A DNA stretch of 13,019 nucleotides from Crocinitomicaceae bacterium (GCA_030833265.1 JAURHO010000034.1:1-13019), one strand, 5' to 3'; positions 1-7,173 are shown, numbered from the stretch's first letter. The notes: generated by a model from the letters alone, not told the origin. Numbers and translations: made by a program.

Positions 1-1499
1 GGGCAAATACCTTCTACACCGTAAGGAAGTGCAACAATTCCTGACTTATCTTTCATATCGATGATTGTACCGCTATGAACTGATCCTTCAGCAAATGTGT
101 TTTCAAATACATCCCAAGGGTTTTCTTCAAGTTGTTTGTGACCCAATGAAATACGACGGTTATCGCGGTCGATTTCGAGTACAAGTACTTCCATAGCATC
201 ACCAACTTTACAGAATTCAGATGGGTGCTTGATTTTTTTCTGCCAAGAAAGGTCAGAAATGTGGATCAAGCCATCAACACCTTCTTCTAATTCTACAAAT
301 ACACCAAAGTTGGTGAAGTTGCGAACTTTAGCAGTATGACGTGTGCCTACAGCATATTTGATTTCGATGTCGTTCCATGGATCTGGCATCAGTTGTTTGA
401 TACCTAAAGACATTTTACGCTCTTCGCGGTCTAGGGTAAGTACCACTGCTTCTACGCTGTCTCCGATTTTCAAGAAATCTTGAGCAGAACGCAAGTGTTG
501 TGACCAGCTCATTTCTGAAACGTGGATAAGACCTTCTACACCAGCAGCGATTTCGATGAATGCACCGTAGTCTGCCATAACAACAACTTTCCCGGTTACT
601 TTGTCTCCAACTTGTAGGTTTGTGTCAAGTGAATCCCATGGATGTGGTTGAAGTTGTTTCAAGCCTAAAGCAATGCGTTTTTTGTCGTCGTCGAAGTCGA
701 GGATAACCACATTGATTTTTTGGTCTAATTCTAACATTTCTTCTGGGTGCGTTACGCGGCCCCAAGAAAGGTCTGTGATGTGGATGAGTCCGTCAACACC
801 ACCGAGGTCGATGAATACACCGTAAGAAGTGATGTTTTTAACGATACCTTCAAGAACCTGTCCTTTTTCAAGACCAGAAATGATTTGTTTTTTCTGTTCT
901 TCGAGTTCAGCTTCGATAAGGGCTTTATGAGAAACGACAACGTTTCTGAATTCTTCGTTGATTTTAACAACTTTGAACTCCATGTTTTTACCAACATAGA
1001 TATCGTAGTCGCGGATAGGCTTCACGTCAATTTGTGAACCTGGCAAGAATGCTTCAATTCCGAATACATCGACAATTAAACCACCTTTAGTGCGACACTT
1101 CACGTAACCAGTAATGATTTCGCCTGTACGTAGTACGTCATTTACGCGAATCCAAGCACTGTGCATACGCGCTGTGCGGTGAGAAACGATAAGTTGTCCA
1201 GTTTTGTCTTCTAAGCAATCAACGTAAACGTCAACTACATCTCCAACTTTTAAATCTGGGTTGTAACGAAATTCGTTGGCAGCAACAACTCCTTCAGATT
1301 TGTAACCAATGTTAATGATTACTTCTTTTTTGTTGAGCATTGCAACGGTCCCTTGGATCACTTCTTTTTCGTTGATAGAAGTAAGGGTTTTTTCGTAGCG
1401 ATCTCCGAGTTCAGAGCGTTCTACCTGATTGTAACCGTCCAATTGGAGCGCTTCCCAATCAAAATCTGCAGTTCCCTGCATGCTTGTGTTTTTTGCCAT
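1..1499 (-). CDS. rpsA: 30S ribosomal protein S1 (partial, C-terminus beyond window)
   Basis: S1 binds mRNA on the small ribosomal subunit and helps load transcripts that lack a strong Shine-Dalgarno. About 499 codons are visible; the 3' end runs off the left edge. The protein begins MAKNTSMQGTADFDWEAL and then shows successive S1 (OB-fold) repeats near residues 44-110, 130-190, 212-281, 296-366 and 383-453, with a sixth starting near 470. Repeats 3 to 5 carry the classic pattern of YGxFI/V-D/E-L, then GVDGLIHITDLSW (or a close variant), then K/R-x-ALGLKQL. The ATG at 1499 is chosen because an in-frame TAA lies 24 bases upstream and no other start fits. The six-repeat layout is what Bacteroidota S1 usually has, at roughly 590-600 residues, so about 90 residues are probably missing. 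It is transcribed from its own promoter at 1597-1626 through a ~90-nt leader. Confidence 0.97.
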   Translation of the reverse strand, partial: MAKNTSMQGTADFDWEALQLDGYNQVERSELGDRYEKTLTSINEKEVIQGTVAMLNKKEVIINIGYKSEGVVAANEFRYNPDLKVGDVVDVYVDCLEDKTGQLIVSHRTARMHSAWIRVNDVLRTGEIITGYVKCRTKGGLIVDVFGIEAFLPGSQIDVKPIRDYDIYVGKNMEFKVVKINEEFRNVVVSHKALIEAELEEQKKQIISGLEKGQVLEGIVKNITSYGVFIDLGGVDGLIHITDLSWGRVTHPEEMLELDQKINVVILDFDDDKKRIALGLKQLQPHPWDSLDTNLQVGDKVTGKVVVMADYGAFIEIAAGVEGLIHVSEMSWSQHLRSAQDFLKIGDSVEAVVLTLDREERKMSLGIKQLMPDPWNDIEIKYAVGTRHTAKVRNFTNFGVFVELEEGVDGLIHISDLSWQKKIKHPSEFCKVGDAMEVLVLEIDRDNRRISLGHKQLEENPWDVFENTFAEGSVHSGTIIDMKDKSGIVALPYGVEGIC

Positions 1500-1517
1500 G
1501 TGGCTTTCAAATTTGTA

Positions 1518-1541
1518 TTTTTAATCCCCATCGATTAAAAA
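1518..1541 (-). repeat. Perfect inverted repeat (hairpin) in rpsA leader
   Basis: TTTTTAATC at 1518-1526 and GATTAAAAA at 1533-1541 form a perfect 9-bp stem with a 6-base loop, 18 bases upstream of the rpsA start codon in the predicted leader. Smaller stems lie nearer the transcript 5' end (CCGT/ACGG at 1579-1591). The placement fits a translational control element for S1, since S1 autoregulates through leader structure in Enterobacteria. That role here is inference. The stem is AT-rich, and on the minus strand it is followed by AAAAT rather than a T tract, so it is not a good terminator for that strand. Confidence 0.55.
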
Positions 1542-1596
1542 GCTGTTTAACAAAAATAATAGGCGCAGAATGGGCACGCCGTTTCATACGGAGGCG

Positions 1597-1626
1597 CAAA
1601 ATTAGCAATAAATCTCGGAATTACAA
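1597..1626 (-). promoter_or_regulatory. Bacteroidota-type promoter of rpsA
   Basis: On the minus strand, TAATTTTG (1604-1597) matches the -7 consensus TAnnTTTG exactly. A TTG (1626-1624) lies 19 bases further upstream, matching the -33 element and its usual spacing. Transcription would start near 1591, giving a leader of about 90 nt before the rpsA ATG. This is the best two-element promoter in the window. Confidence 0.7.
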
Positions 1627-1637
1627 GGGGTATTTAC

Positions 1638-2219
1638 TTAATTGTCACTGATATTCAGTGGGAAATGGGCAAAAGTGGCCAATTCAGGCCCTTGACTCGT
1701 TAAAGAATCGTGCCACAAGGTGTCGCTGGGTTTGCTCAAAATGCTTGCGTCGTCGTAATTTGCAATGCAGACCCAAGCGTGTTCAGACATTTCGTCTAAG
1801 AGTTGTTGGGCTCCCCAACCCGCATATCCAGAGAAGAACCTGACACGGCGTTCGGGATGTTTTTCATTTTTCATGGCGTCCATTAGTTCGTCCCAGTTGC
1901 CTCCAAAAAATAAGTTTTCGGTGAGTTGTTTAGCCTCACTAAGCGATGAAAAGCTGTGTAGGTAAAATAAACTTTGTGTGTCGACAGGGCCACCATGATA
2001 AATGCGCAAGGAAAAATCAAAGTCATTGAGAATTTCGTGGGTATGTGTCTCAGAAGGGTGGTTGAGCACAAGCCCCATGCTTTCTTCGTGGTCGTGGTGC
2101 ACTAATAAAATGACAGCACGCTGAAAATACAACTCATTGAGAAAAGGTTCAGCAATCAAAAGCCGGCCGGTGCGGGGCGTAGTTTGAGTACTGAAAAGAT
2201 GTTGTTGTGTTATTTTCAT
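1638..2219 (-). CDS. yqgE: YqgE/AlgH family protein (UPF0301/DUF179)
   Basis: This 193-residue protein belongs to the widespread YqgE/AlgH family, whose biochemical role is unsettled. Family landmarks are in the expected order: GRLLIAEPFLNELYFQRAVILL at 18-39, GLVLNHP at 49-55, HGGPVD at 75-80, and FSGYAGWGAQQLLDE at 129-143, with the LWHDSL segment at 168-173. The frame is open upstream to an ATG at 2267, but I place the start at 2219. From there the product begins MKITQQHL, about 17 residues before the GRLLIA block as in other members, and a possible promoter (2230-2260) lies between the two starts. It is divergent from ppx and lies upstream of rpsA on the same strand, but rpsA has its own promoter, so they need not be one operon. 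The last codons contain a perfect palindrome (1646-1660). Confidence 0.92.
   Translation of the reverse strand: MKITQQHLFSTQTTPRTGRLLIAEPFLNELYFQRAVILLVHHDHEESMGLVLNHPSETHTHEILNDFDFSLRIYHGGPVDTQSLFYLHSFSSLSEAKQLTENLFFGGNWDELMDAMKNEKHPERRVRFFSGYAGWGAQQLLDEMSEHAWVCIANYDDASILSKPSDTLWHDSLTSQGPELATFAHFPLNISDN
1646..1660. repeat. Perfect 15-bp palindrome (6-bp arms) upstream of rpsA
   Basis: CACTGA at 1646-1651 and TCAGTG at 1655-1660 are perfect inverted arms around TAT. The element lies in the last codons of yqgE and is centred about 62 bp upstream of the predicted rpsA transcription start. It could be a protein-binding site, a short RNA hairpin at the yqgE mRNA end, or chance. No T tract follows it on either strand, which argues against an intrinsic terminator. 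Confidence 0.35.
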
Positions 2220-2229
2220 GAGCGTACAA

Positions 2230-2260
2230 CAAATAAAATGAATATTTTCAGGCTGTGCAA
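2230..2260 (-). promoter_or_regulatory. Possible promoter of yqgE
   Basis: On the minus strand, TTTATTTG (2237-2230) matches seven of eight bases of TAnnTTTG, with TTG (2260-2258) 20 bases upstream. It would start transcription only a few bases before the ATG at 2219 and downstream of the longer-frame ATG at 2267. That is one reason the shorter yqgE start is preferred. One mismatch and a slightly long spacer keep this tentative. Confidence 0.35.
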
Positions 2261-2272
2261 GTCTCATTGTTT

Positions 2273-2280
2273 TAATTTTG
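2273..2280 (+). promoter_or_regulatory. -7 promoter element of ppx-hisS, abutting the start codon
   Basis: TAATTTTG matches TAnnTTTG exactly and is followed by only CGCT before the ppx ATG at 2285. Transcription would begin at or within a base or two of the start codon, implying a leaderless or nearly leaderless mRNA. No clear -33 TTG is found at the usual spacing. Confidence 0.5.
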
Positions 2281-2284
2281 CGCT

Positions 2285-3163
2285 ATGAAGTTTGCAGCAA
2301 TCGATATTGGTACCAATGCAGCGCGCCTTTTAATTGGCGAGGTGTTGGTCAATGCATCGGGCTTGCAAATTCAAAAGCTCGGCTATTACAGAAGTCCGCT
2401 AAGGTTGGGTGACGACGTTTTTGGCAAAGGAAAAATTAGTTCCAATAAGCTCAAACAGTTCATCCAGACCATGCAAGCTTTTCAGTTGCTTGCTAGCGCG
2501 CATCAAGTTACAGAACTCAGAGCAGTAGCTACTTCTGCGATGCGGGAAGCTTCTAATAATAAAAAAGTAGCCAAAGAAATTTTGCAAAGTACCGGCTTGC
2601 AAATTGATGTCATTTCAGGTGAGGAAGAAGCCAAACTTATTTTTTCAGCTTTCGAACTCCTGCACCTCGGCCAAAAAACCCAATATATTGTTGTTGATGT
2701 CGGAGGTGGAAGCACTGAAATCAGTGTTTTTGAAGAAGGGCAAAGGCGCGCTTCAAAATCTTTTGAGCTCGGAACACTCCGCATTCTCAACCAAAAAATT
2801 GAGTCTAATATTTGGTCTGATTTTAAATCCTGGATTCAAACCCACGCAAAAGTCAATGAGCCGCACCTTGTTTTCGGCACTGGGGGTAATATCAATAGGG
2901 CACTTAAAATGTTGCCCAATAAAAAAGATAAAATTTCCATTAAAGATTTAATTGAGTTACATGCGCAACTGCGCCCACTATCCATAGATCAACGCATTGA
3001 ACAATTTAAACTCAAAGCGGATCGCGCAGACGTCATTGTTCCGGCACTCGAAATATATATTGCGGCACTTTCCGCTCTTGAGCAAGATCAAATTGTCGTC
3101 CCGAAAATTGGGTTGGCAGATGGCATTTTGCTAGAACTTTATCTTAAAAATACCACATTATAA
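2285..3163 (+). CDS. ppx: Exopolyphosphatase / pppGpp phosphatase family protein (Ppx/GppA)
   Basis: The product is a 292-residue member of the ASKHA (actin/hexokinase/Hsp70 fold) Ppx/GppA family. These enzymes release phosphate from polyphosphate or convert pppGpp to ppGpp. Visible motifs: the phosphate 1 loop DIGTNAARLLI at 7-17; the AVATSAMREA block that follows in this family; SGEEEA at 111-116, which contains the expected catalytic glutamate; the phosphate 2 loop DVGGGSTE at 138-145; and a late GTGGNINRA segment. The length matches short Ppx proteins that have only the catalytic domains, without the C-terminal HD-like extension of E. coli Ppx. Sequence alone does not decide between polyphosphate and pppGpp as main substrate. 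Only one base separates its stop from the hisS start, so the two are almost certainly cotranscribed. Confidence 0.93.
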   Translation: MKFAAIDIGTNAARLLIGEVLVNASGLQIQKLGYYRSPLRLGDDVFGKGKISSNKLKQFIQTMQAFQLLASAHQVTELRAVATSAMREASNNKKVAKEILQSTGLQIDVISGEEEAKLIFSAFELLHLGQKTQYIVVDVGGGSTEISVFEEGQRRASKSFELGTLRILNQKIESNIWSDFKSWIQTHAKVNEPHLVFGTGGNINRALKMLPNKKDKISIKDLIELHAQLRPLSIDQRIEQFKLKADRADVIVPALEIYIAALSALEQDQIVVPKIGLADGILLELYLKNTTL

Positions 3164-3164
3164 A

Positions 3165-4541
3165 ATGGCACAAAAACCTGCAATCCCAAAAGGAACTCGA
3201 GATTTTTTACCTTCAGAGGTCGCAAAAAGAACGTATCTTTTTGATACAATCAAAAGGGTTTTCAAGCGCTATGGTTTTGCACCAATAGAAACACCAAGTT
3301 TTGAACTTTCAAGTACGCTGCTTGGCAAATATGGTGAAGAAGGGGATCGTTTGATTTTCAGAATCTTGAATTCCGGCGAAAAAATGCGCAAAGCAGACCT
3401 CGAGGCATTGGCACAAGACAACCTGCCACGTTTTGCCAATTCATTAGCTGAAAAGGCGCTGCGCTACGACCTCACTGTGCCTTTTGCACGCTTTGTAGTT
3501 CAGCACCAAAACGAACTTCAATTTCCTTTCAAGCGCTATCAAATTCAGCCGGTTTGGCGCGCAGACCGTCCGCAGCATGGTCGTTATCAAGAGTTCTTTC
3601 AGTGCGATGCCGATGTCGTCGGATCTGATTCCTTATTGCATGAAGTTGAATTCATTCAAATTTTTGATGAAGTATTAACAGCACTCAACTTACCTGGCTT
3701 TGATATCCAAATCAACAATAGAAAAATATTAACAGGTATCGCAGAGGTATGTGATGTTGCTCAGCAAATTGTTGAGCTCACGGTTGCTATTGATAAATTA
3801 GATAAAATAGGTGAAGAGGGTGTTTTCAAAGAATTGAAAGAAAAAGGCTTTTCGGATCTCACGCTTCAAAAAATTCAGCCGCTTTTTGAATTGACCGGAA
3901 GCAATCAAGAAAAAATCAAGCACCTAAGAACATTCTTAGCTTCTAGTGAAATTGGCCTCAAAGGTCTAGATGAACTTCAATATGTATTTGACAGAATAGC
4001 GCAACTTGGGTTGGCTAAAGGCACACTGAATTTTGATGTTACCCTAGCTCGTGGTTTAAATTATTACACGGGCGCTATTTTTGAAGTCAAGGCACAAGGT
4101 GTCAAGATGGGAAGTATTTGTGGCGGTGGACGCTACGATGACCTCACCGCACTTTTTGGTCTTAAAAACTTATCTGGGGTAGGCATTTCTTTTGGTGCTG
4201 ATCGCATTTACGATGTCCTGACAGAACTGCAGTTGTTCCCATCAGATCTAGACAAATCTTTAGATATTTTAATTGCCAATTTTGAACCTGAAACAGAGCT
4301 TGCGCACTTACAGCTATTGCAAAAACTACGCGCTTTAGGATTGGCTGCAGAATTGTATCCGAGTTCCACGAAACTTCAGAAGCAGCTCAAGTATGCCAAT
4401 GACCGCAAGGCCCGTTATGTCATTTTGGTTGGGGAAGAGGAGAGGCAACAAGGCAAGCTCACCCTAAAAGATATGGAAAGCGGCTTGCAACAACAGTTGT
4501 CACAAGCCGAATTACTTACCAAATTCGAGCCACTCGCTTAA
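3165..4541 (+). CDS. hisS: Histidine--tRNA ligase
   Basis: This cytosolic class II aminoacyl-tRNA synthetase charges tRNA-His. The 458-residue product starts with the family opening IPKGTRDFLPSE (residues 7-18). Class II motif 2 is at about 131-152 (WRADRPQHGRYQEFFQCDAD). The histidine-binding signature ARGLNYYTGAIFEV starts at 295, and the CGGGRYDDL block is at 319-327. A C-terminal anticodon-binding domain occupies roughly the last 95 residues (from about DILIANFEPE). The length exceeds the ~424 residues of E. coli HisRS, as is common for Bacteroidota homologues. It follows ppx after one base and has no promoter of its own. Its last 26 bases overlap the 3' end of the convergent M13 peptidase gene; both reading frames are intact there. 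Confidence 0.98.
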   Translation: MAQKPAIPKGTRDFLPSEVAKRTYLFDTIKRVFKRYGFAPIETPSFELSSTLLGKYGEEGDRLIFRILNSGEKMRKADLEALAQDNLPRFANSLAEKALRYDLTVPFARFVVQHQNELQFPFKRYQIQPVWRADRPQHGRYQEFFQCDADVVGSDSLLHEVEFIQIFDEVLTALNLPGFDIQINNRKILTGIAEVCDVAQQIVELTVAIDKLDKIGEEGVFKELKEKGFSDLTLQKIQPLFELTGSNQEKIKHLRTFLASSEIGLKGLDELQYVFDRIAQLGLAKGTLNFDVTLARGLNYYTGAIFEVKAQGVKMGSICGGGRYDDLTALFGLKNLSGVGISFGADRIYDVLTELQLFPSDLDKSLDILIANFEPETELAHLQLLQKLRALGLAAELYPSSTKLQKQLKYANDRKARYVILVGEEERQQGKLTLKDMESGLQQQLSQAELLTKFEPLA

Positions 4542-6555
4542 CGTCGTTTCTCATTTCGCGGCCTTCTTCAATTTGGAAGGCTTCAAAAAACTCTGGGCAG
4601 TTTTTAAGTGGGCCGTTCACACGGTACATTCCTGGTGAATGTGGGTCTGTGGCCAAGCGCTTTTTCATTTCGGCCTCTGTGTACTTAATTTTCCAAAGTT
4701 GCGCATAAGCAATAAAGAAACGCTGCTCAGGTGTAAAGCCCTCGCGGATTTCTTGCTTTTTATATTCGTCCGTTCTTTTGTAGGCATAGAAAGCCATTGT
4801 TAAGCCACCGAGGTCGGCAATGTTTTCTCCCATCGTCAAATCCGGATTCACGCAATGGTTGTCCATCGGGCAGAAGCCGGCAAAAGTAGCGCCCAATAAT
4901 TTTGTTTTTTCTTCAAAAGACTGGCGGTCTTCTTCGGTCCACCAGTTGGTAAATGAACCGTCGGCGGCAAACTTGCTTCCCATGTCGTCAAAACCATGTG
5001 TAAACTCGTGGCCAATGACCATGCCGATACGACCATAATTGACAGCGTCTTCGGCTTTTTCATCGAAGAAAGGCGCTTGCATGATACCTGCTGGAAAGGC
5101 AATTTCATTGAGTAAAGGGTGATAGTAGGCATTGACCATATGAGCCGGCATGCCCCATTTGTCTTTGTCTACGGGCTTGCCAAGTTCTGAAAAATTCTTT
5201 TGAACGCTGTAGCGCGCCATTTCTTTAACATTCATGACATATTGGGCCGGATCAAAGTTGAGCATTGAGTAGTCTTCCCACTTTGAAGGATAACCTAATT
5301 TTCGGCCAATAGAATTGAGTTTTTTCAAGGCTTCTTGCTTGGTGATGTCGGTCATCCAGTCTAGCTTACTGATGCGTTCGCGGTATACAATCAATAAGTT
5401 GTCTACCATCTCGTTGACGCGGTCCTGTGCCGCTTTTGAAAAGTGCTTTTCAACAAAAGCTTTACCAAGTAATTCGCCAATTTCTAAATTGGTAATGGCT
5501 TCAATCGCTTGTTCATCAATAGGTTGTTGTTCTTTTTTACCAGATAAAACACCTTCGTAGAAGTCAAAATTTGCTTGAACTAAAGCGCTGTTCAAATGCC
5601 CAGCATAATGGTTGATCAGACACCAACTGAAATAATTTTTCCAGGTTTTAAGATCTACTGATTGCAAGAGCTCGGCAACTTGCGTGTTAAAGGCCGGGTT
5701 GCTGACAATAATAGAATCTGGAATTGTAGCACCCATGGCTTTGAGATACGCTTCAAAATTGACATTGCTACCCAAACTTTTTGCAACTTCTGCCAAAGAT
5801 TGTTTGTTGTAGGTTTTTTCAGGCTCACGCATTTCTGAAGGTCTGAGCATTGCACTGGCAAGCGCTTTTTCAAGTGCTAAAATTTGAGTGGCAATTTGCG
5901 GGTCAGTACTGAGGCCAGCGAGCCCAAAACATCTGGAAATATGTTGCTCATAGGCCGTTAAGACACTTTGGTATTTTTCATCAAAGTAGTAGTCGCGGTT
6001 TGGAAGCCCAATGCCACCTTGCCCCATGTAAGCAACATTAATGTTGACATTCTTGAGATCCTGACCAATACCATAGCCAAAAAGGGTTCCAATTCCGTCT
6101 TTGTGGAAACTCGACAGCAAGCCTTGGATTTGAGCTATATTTTGAAGGTTTTCAATTTTTTGAAGGTCTTCTTTTAAAGGTGCAATCCCTAACTGATCGC
6201 GCTTTTGCATATCAGTAAAAGATTTATAGTAAGCACCCAACAATTGGTTTTGAGAACCTTTAGCACCCGGGTTAGCAACTGCCTCATTCAAAATTGCTTT
6301 CAATTTGATGTTGTTTTGCTGCTCGAGTTCATTGAAGCTACCCCAGCGCGATTCGCTCGCAGGAATTTCTGTTTTGGCCACCCAGGTTCCATTCGCAAAG
6401 GTGAAAAAATCGTCGGCGGGCTTAATGGTTCTGTCCAAGGCTGTTACGTCAATGGTTTGGTAACTATTAGCACTTGTTTTATTTTCATTTTTAGTTCCGG
6501 CACAAGCCTGTAGTAAAAGACCTGCGATGCCAAGGATTACGAAAGAATGCTTCAT
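4516..6555 (-). CDS. M13 family metalloendopeptidase, predicted lipoprotein (PepO/neprilysin-like)
   Basis: This is a 679-residue zinc endopeptidase of the neprilysin/PepO family, which cleaves oligopeptides. The N-terminus MKHSFVILGIAGLLLQACAG is a lipoprotein signal with predicted lipidated Cys18, so the protein is probably anchored in the envelope facing the periplasm or exterior. The N-terminal M13 domain spans about 45-420. The catalytic domain contains the substrate-binding NAYY motif at 475-478, the zinc motif HEFTH at 516-520 (His516, Glu517, His520) and the third ligand in ENIADLGG (Glu577). It ends RVARIW, matching the conserved aromatic C-terminus of the family. All catalytic residues are present and length is normal, so it should be active. 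Its 3' end overlaps hisS by 26 bp. A 111-nt leader with a three-copy repeat (6611-6640) and a candidate promoter (6670-6700) lie upstream. Confidence 0.95.
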   Translation of the reverse strand: MKHSFVILGIAGLLLQACAGTKNENKTSANSYQTIDVTALDRTIKPADDFFTFANGTWVAKTEIPASESRWGSFNELEQQNNIKLKAILNEAVANPGAKGSQNQLLGAYYKSFTDMQKRDQLGIAPLKEDLQKIENLQNIAQIQGLLSSFHKDGIGTLFGYGIGQDLKNVNINVAYMGQGGIGLPNRDYYFDEKYQSVLTAYEQHISRCFGLAGLSTDPQIATQILALEKALASAMLRPSEMREPEKTYNKQSLAEVAKSLGSNVNFEAYLKAMGATIPDSIIVSNPAFNTQVAELLQSVDLKTWKNYFSWCLINHYAGHLNSALVQANFDFYEGVLSGKKEQQPIDEQAIEAITNLEIGELLGKAFVEKHFSKAAQDRVNEMVDNLLIVYRERISKLDWMTDITKQEALKKLNSIGRKLGYPSKWEDYSMLNFDPAQYVMNVKEMARYSVQKNFSELGKPVDKDKWGMPAHMVNAYYHPLLNEIAFPAGIMQAPFFDEKAEDAVNYGRIGMVIGHEFTHGFDDMGSKFAADGSFTNWWTEEDRQSFEEKTKLLGATFAGFCPMDNHCVNPDLTMGENIADLGGLTMAFYAYKRTDEYKKQEIREGFTPEQRFFIAYAQLWKIKYTEAEMKKRLATDPHSPGMYRVNGPLKNCPEFFEAFQIEEGREMRNDVKRVARIW

Positions 6556-6610
6556 TTTATAATGAATTAATTAAAATATCAGGTTTCTAAATTAAATAAG
6601 GAGTAGCATG

Positions 6611-6640
6611 AAATCGACACAAATCGTAACAAATCGATAC
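6611..6640. repeat. Three tandem 10-bp repeats, AAATCGnnAC
   Basis: AAATCGACAC (6611-6620), AAATCGTAAC (6621-6630) and AAATCGATAC (6631-6640) are three adjacent copies sharing eight of ten positions. The period equals about one helical turn, so each copy presents the same DNA face. They lie between the candidate promoter and the start of the M13 peptidase gene, in the predicted leader. An operator or RNA-level site is plausible, but no known binding consensus is recognised. Confidence 0.6.
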
Positions 6641-6669
6641 CAACTAACTCCAAAATTTAATATCTGACA

Positions 6670-6700
6670 CAAAGATAAGACTTAAAAAAGCGATTCGAAA
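6670..6700 (-). promoter_or_regulatory. Candidate promoter of the M13 peptidase gene
   Basis: On the minus strand, TATCTTTG (6677-6670) matches TAnnTTTG exactly. TTTC (6700-6697), one base off TTTG, lies 19 bases upstream. Transcription would start near 6664 and give a ~110-nt leader containing the AAATCGnnAC repeats. The peptidase could therefore be expressed independently of the acetyltransferase gene upstream. Confidence 0.5.
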
Positions 6701-6704
6701 ATTC

Positions 6705-6726
6705 TGATTCATCTTTAAATGAATCA
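6705..6726 (-). repeat. Inverted repeat overlapping the acetyltransferase stop codon
   Basis: TGATTCAT (6705-6712) and ATGAATCA (6719-6726) are perfect 8-base arms around a 6-base loop. On the minus strand the stem begins with the TGA stop of the ElaA-like gene. It is AT-rich and is followed by GAATTTT, then TTTTTT about 16 bases further on. It could act as a weak terminator or 3'-end stabiliser separating this gene from the M13 gene, but it lacks the GC-rich stem of a typical intrinsic terminator. Confidence 0.4.
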
Positions 6727-7173
6727 CTTTTCTTTGAGCATCTTGATATGGGGTATGCCGTCTTCAAGATATCCTTCTCCGATAGTTTTGAAGCCATGTT
6801 GCGCATAGAATCCTTGCAGATGGGCTTGTGCGGAGAGTACAATTTTATCTGGATTAAATAGGCTGACAATTTGCTCTATGCAATAGGCCATAAGTTGATG
6901 CCCCATTGATCTACCGCGATGACTTGACGCCACAATGACCCTTCCAATTGAAATGACATCGTATAAAACATTTGCAGGAACAATGCGTGCACAAGCGATC
7001 AATTGTTCTTCTTGGTAAACCAAAACGTGTTTTGATAATTGGTCAATGCCGTCTAGATCTTGATACACACAATTTTGCTCCACTACAAAAACTTCGCTTC
7101 TAAGTTGCATGTAGGCATAGAGTTGTTGGGGTGTAAAATCCTGAAAATCGAGTGTCTTAAAAATAATGTTCAT
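6724..7173 (-). CDS. elaA: GNAT family N-acetyltransferase, ElaA-like
   Basis: This 149-residue protein is a Gcn5-related acetyltransferase of the ElaA type. The segment LRSEVFVVEQNCVYQDLDGID at about 24-44 is the hallmark of ElaA proteins. ACARIVP at 60-66 is the following beta-strand block. The acetyl-CoA pyrophosphate-binding motif lies at about 77-95 (IGRVIVASSHRGRSMGHQLM), with RGRSMG as the loop. The C-terminal block AQAHLQGFYAQHGFKTIGEGYLEDGIPHIKM is typical of the family. The physiological acceptor substrate of ElaA is not known. The gene starts 54 bases after the vWA gene stop on the same strand with no TAnnTTTG element in the gap, so the two are probably cotranscribed. Confidence 0.9.
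   Translation of the reverse strand: MNIIFKTLDFQDFTPQQLYAYMQLRSEVFVVEQNCVYQDLDGIDQLSKHVLVYQEEQLIACARIVPANVLYDVISIGRVIVASSHRGRSMGHQLMAYCIEQIVSLFNPDKIVLSAQAHLQGFYAQHGFKTIGEGYLEDGIPHIKMLKEK

Noticed and set aside
747..1037. Plus-strand open frame of 96 codons antisense to rpsA
   Set aside because: It lies entirely within the S1 coding region and its product has no recognisable family features (phenylalanine-rich, low complexity). It is a shadow of the real gene.
1551..1558. Second TAnnTTTG match (TATTTTTG, minus strand) in the rpsA leader
   Set aside because: No TTG is found 17-19 bases upstream, while the element at 1597-1604 has one. The match lies in an AT-rich stretch where chance hits are expected.
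2220..2267. Longer yqgE start at 2267
   Set aside because: The extra 16 residues (MRLAQPENIHFICCTL) do not resemble the family N-terminus. The upstream region would overlap the ppx promoter, and a candidate yqgE promoter lies downstream of that ATG.
2503..2790. Minus-strand 95-codon open frame opposite ppx
   Set aside because: It is antisense to conserved Ppx motifs, with no start context or family resemblance.
4848..5132. Second minus-strand open frame within the M13 peptidase gene
   Set aside because: It overlaps the catalytic domain in another frame. The M13 frame carries HEFTH, NAYY and ENIADLGG, so the alternative is not coding.
6611..6640. Possible CRISPR or microsatellite
   Set aside because: The unit is only 10 bp, there are three copies and no spacers, so it is not a CRISPR array. 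The copies are imperfect in two internal positions.
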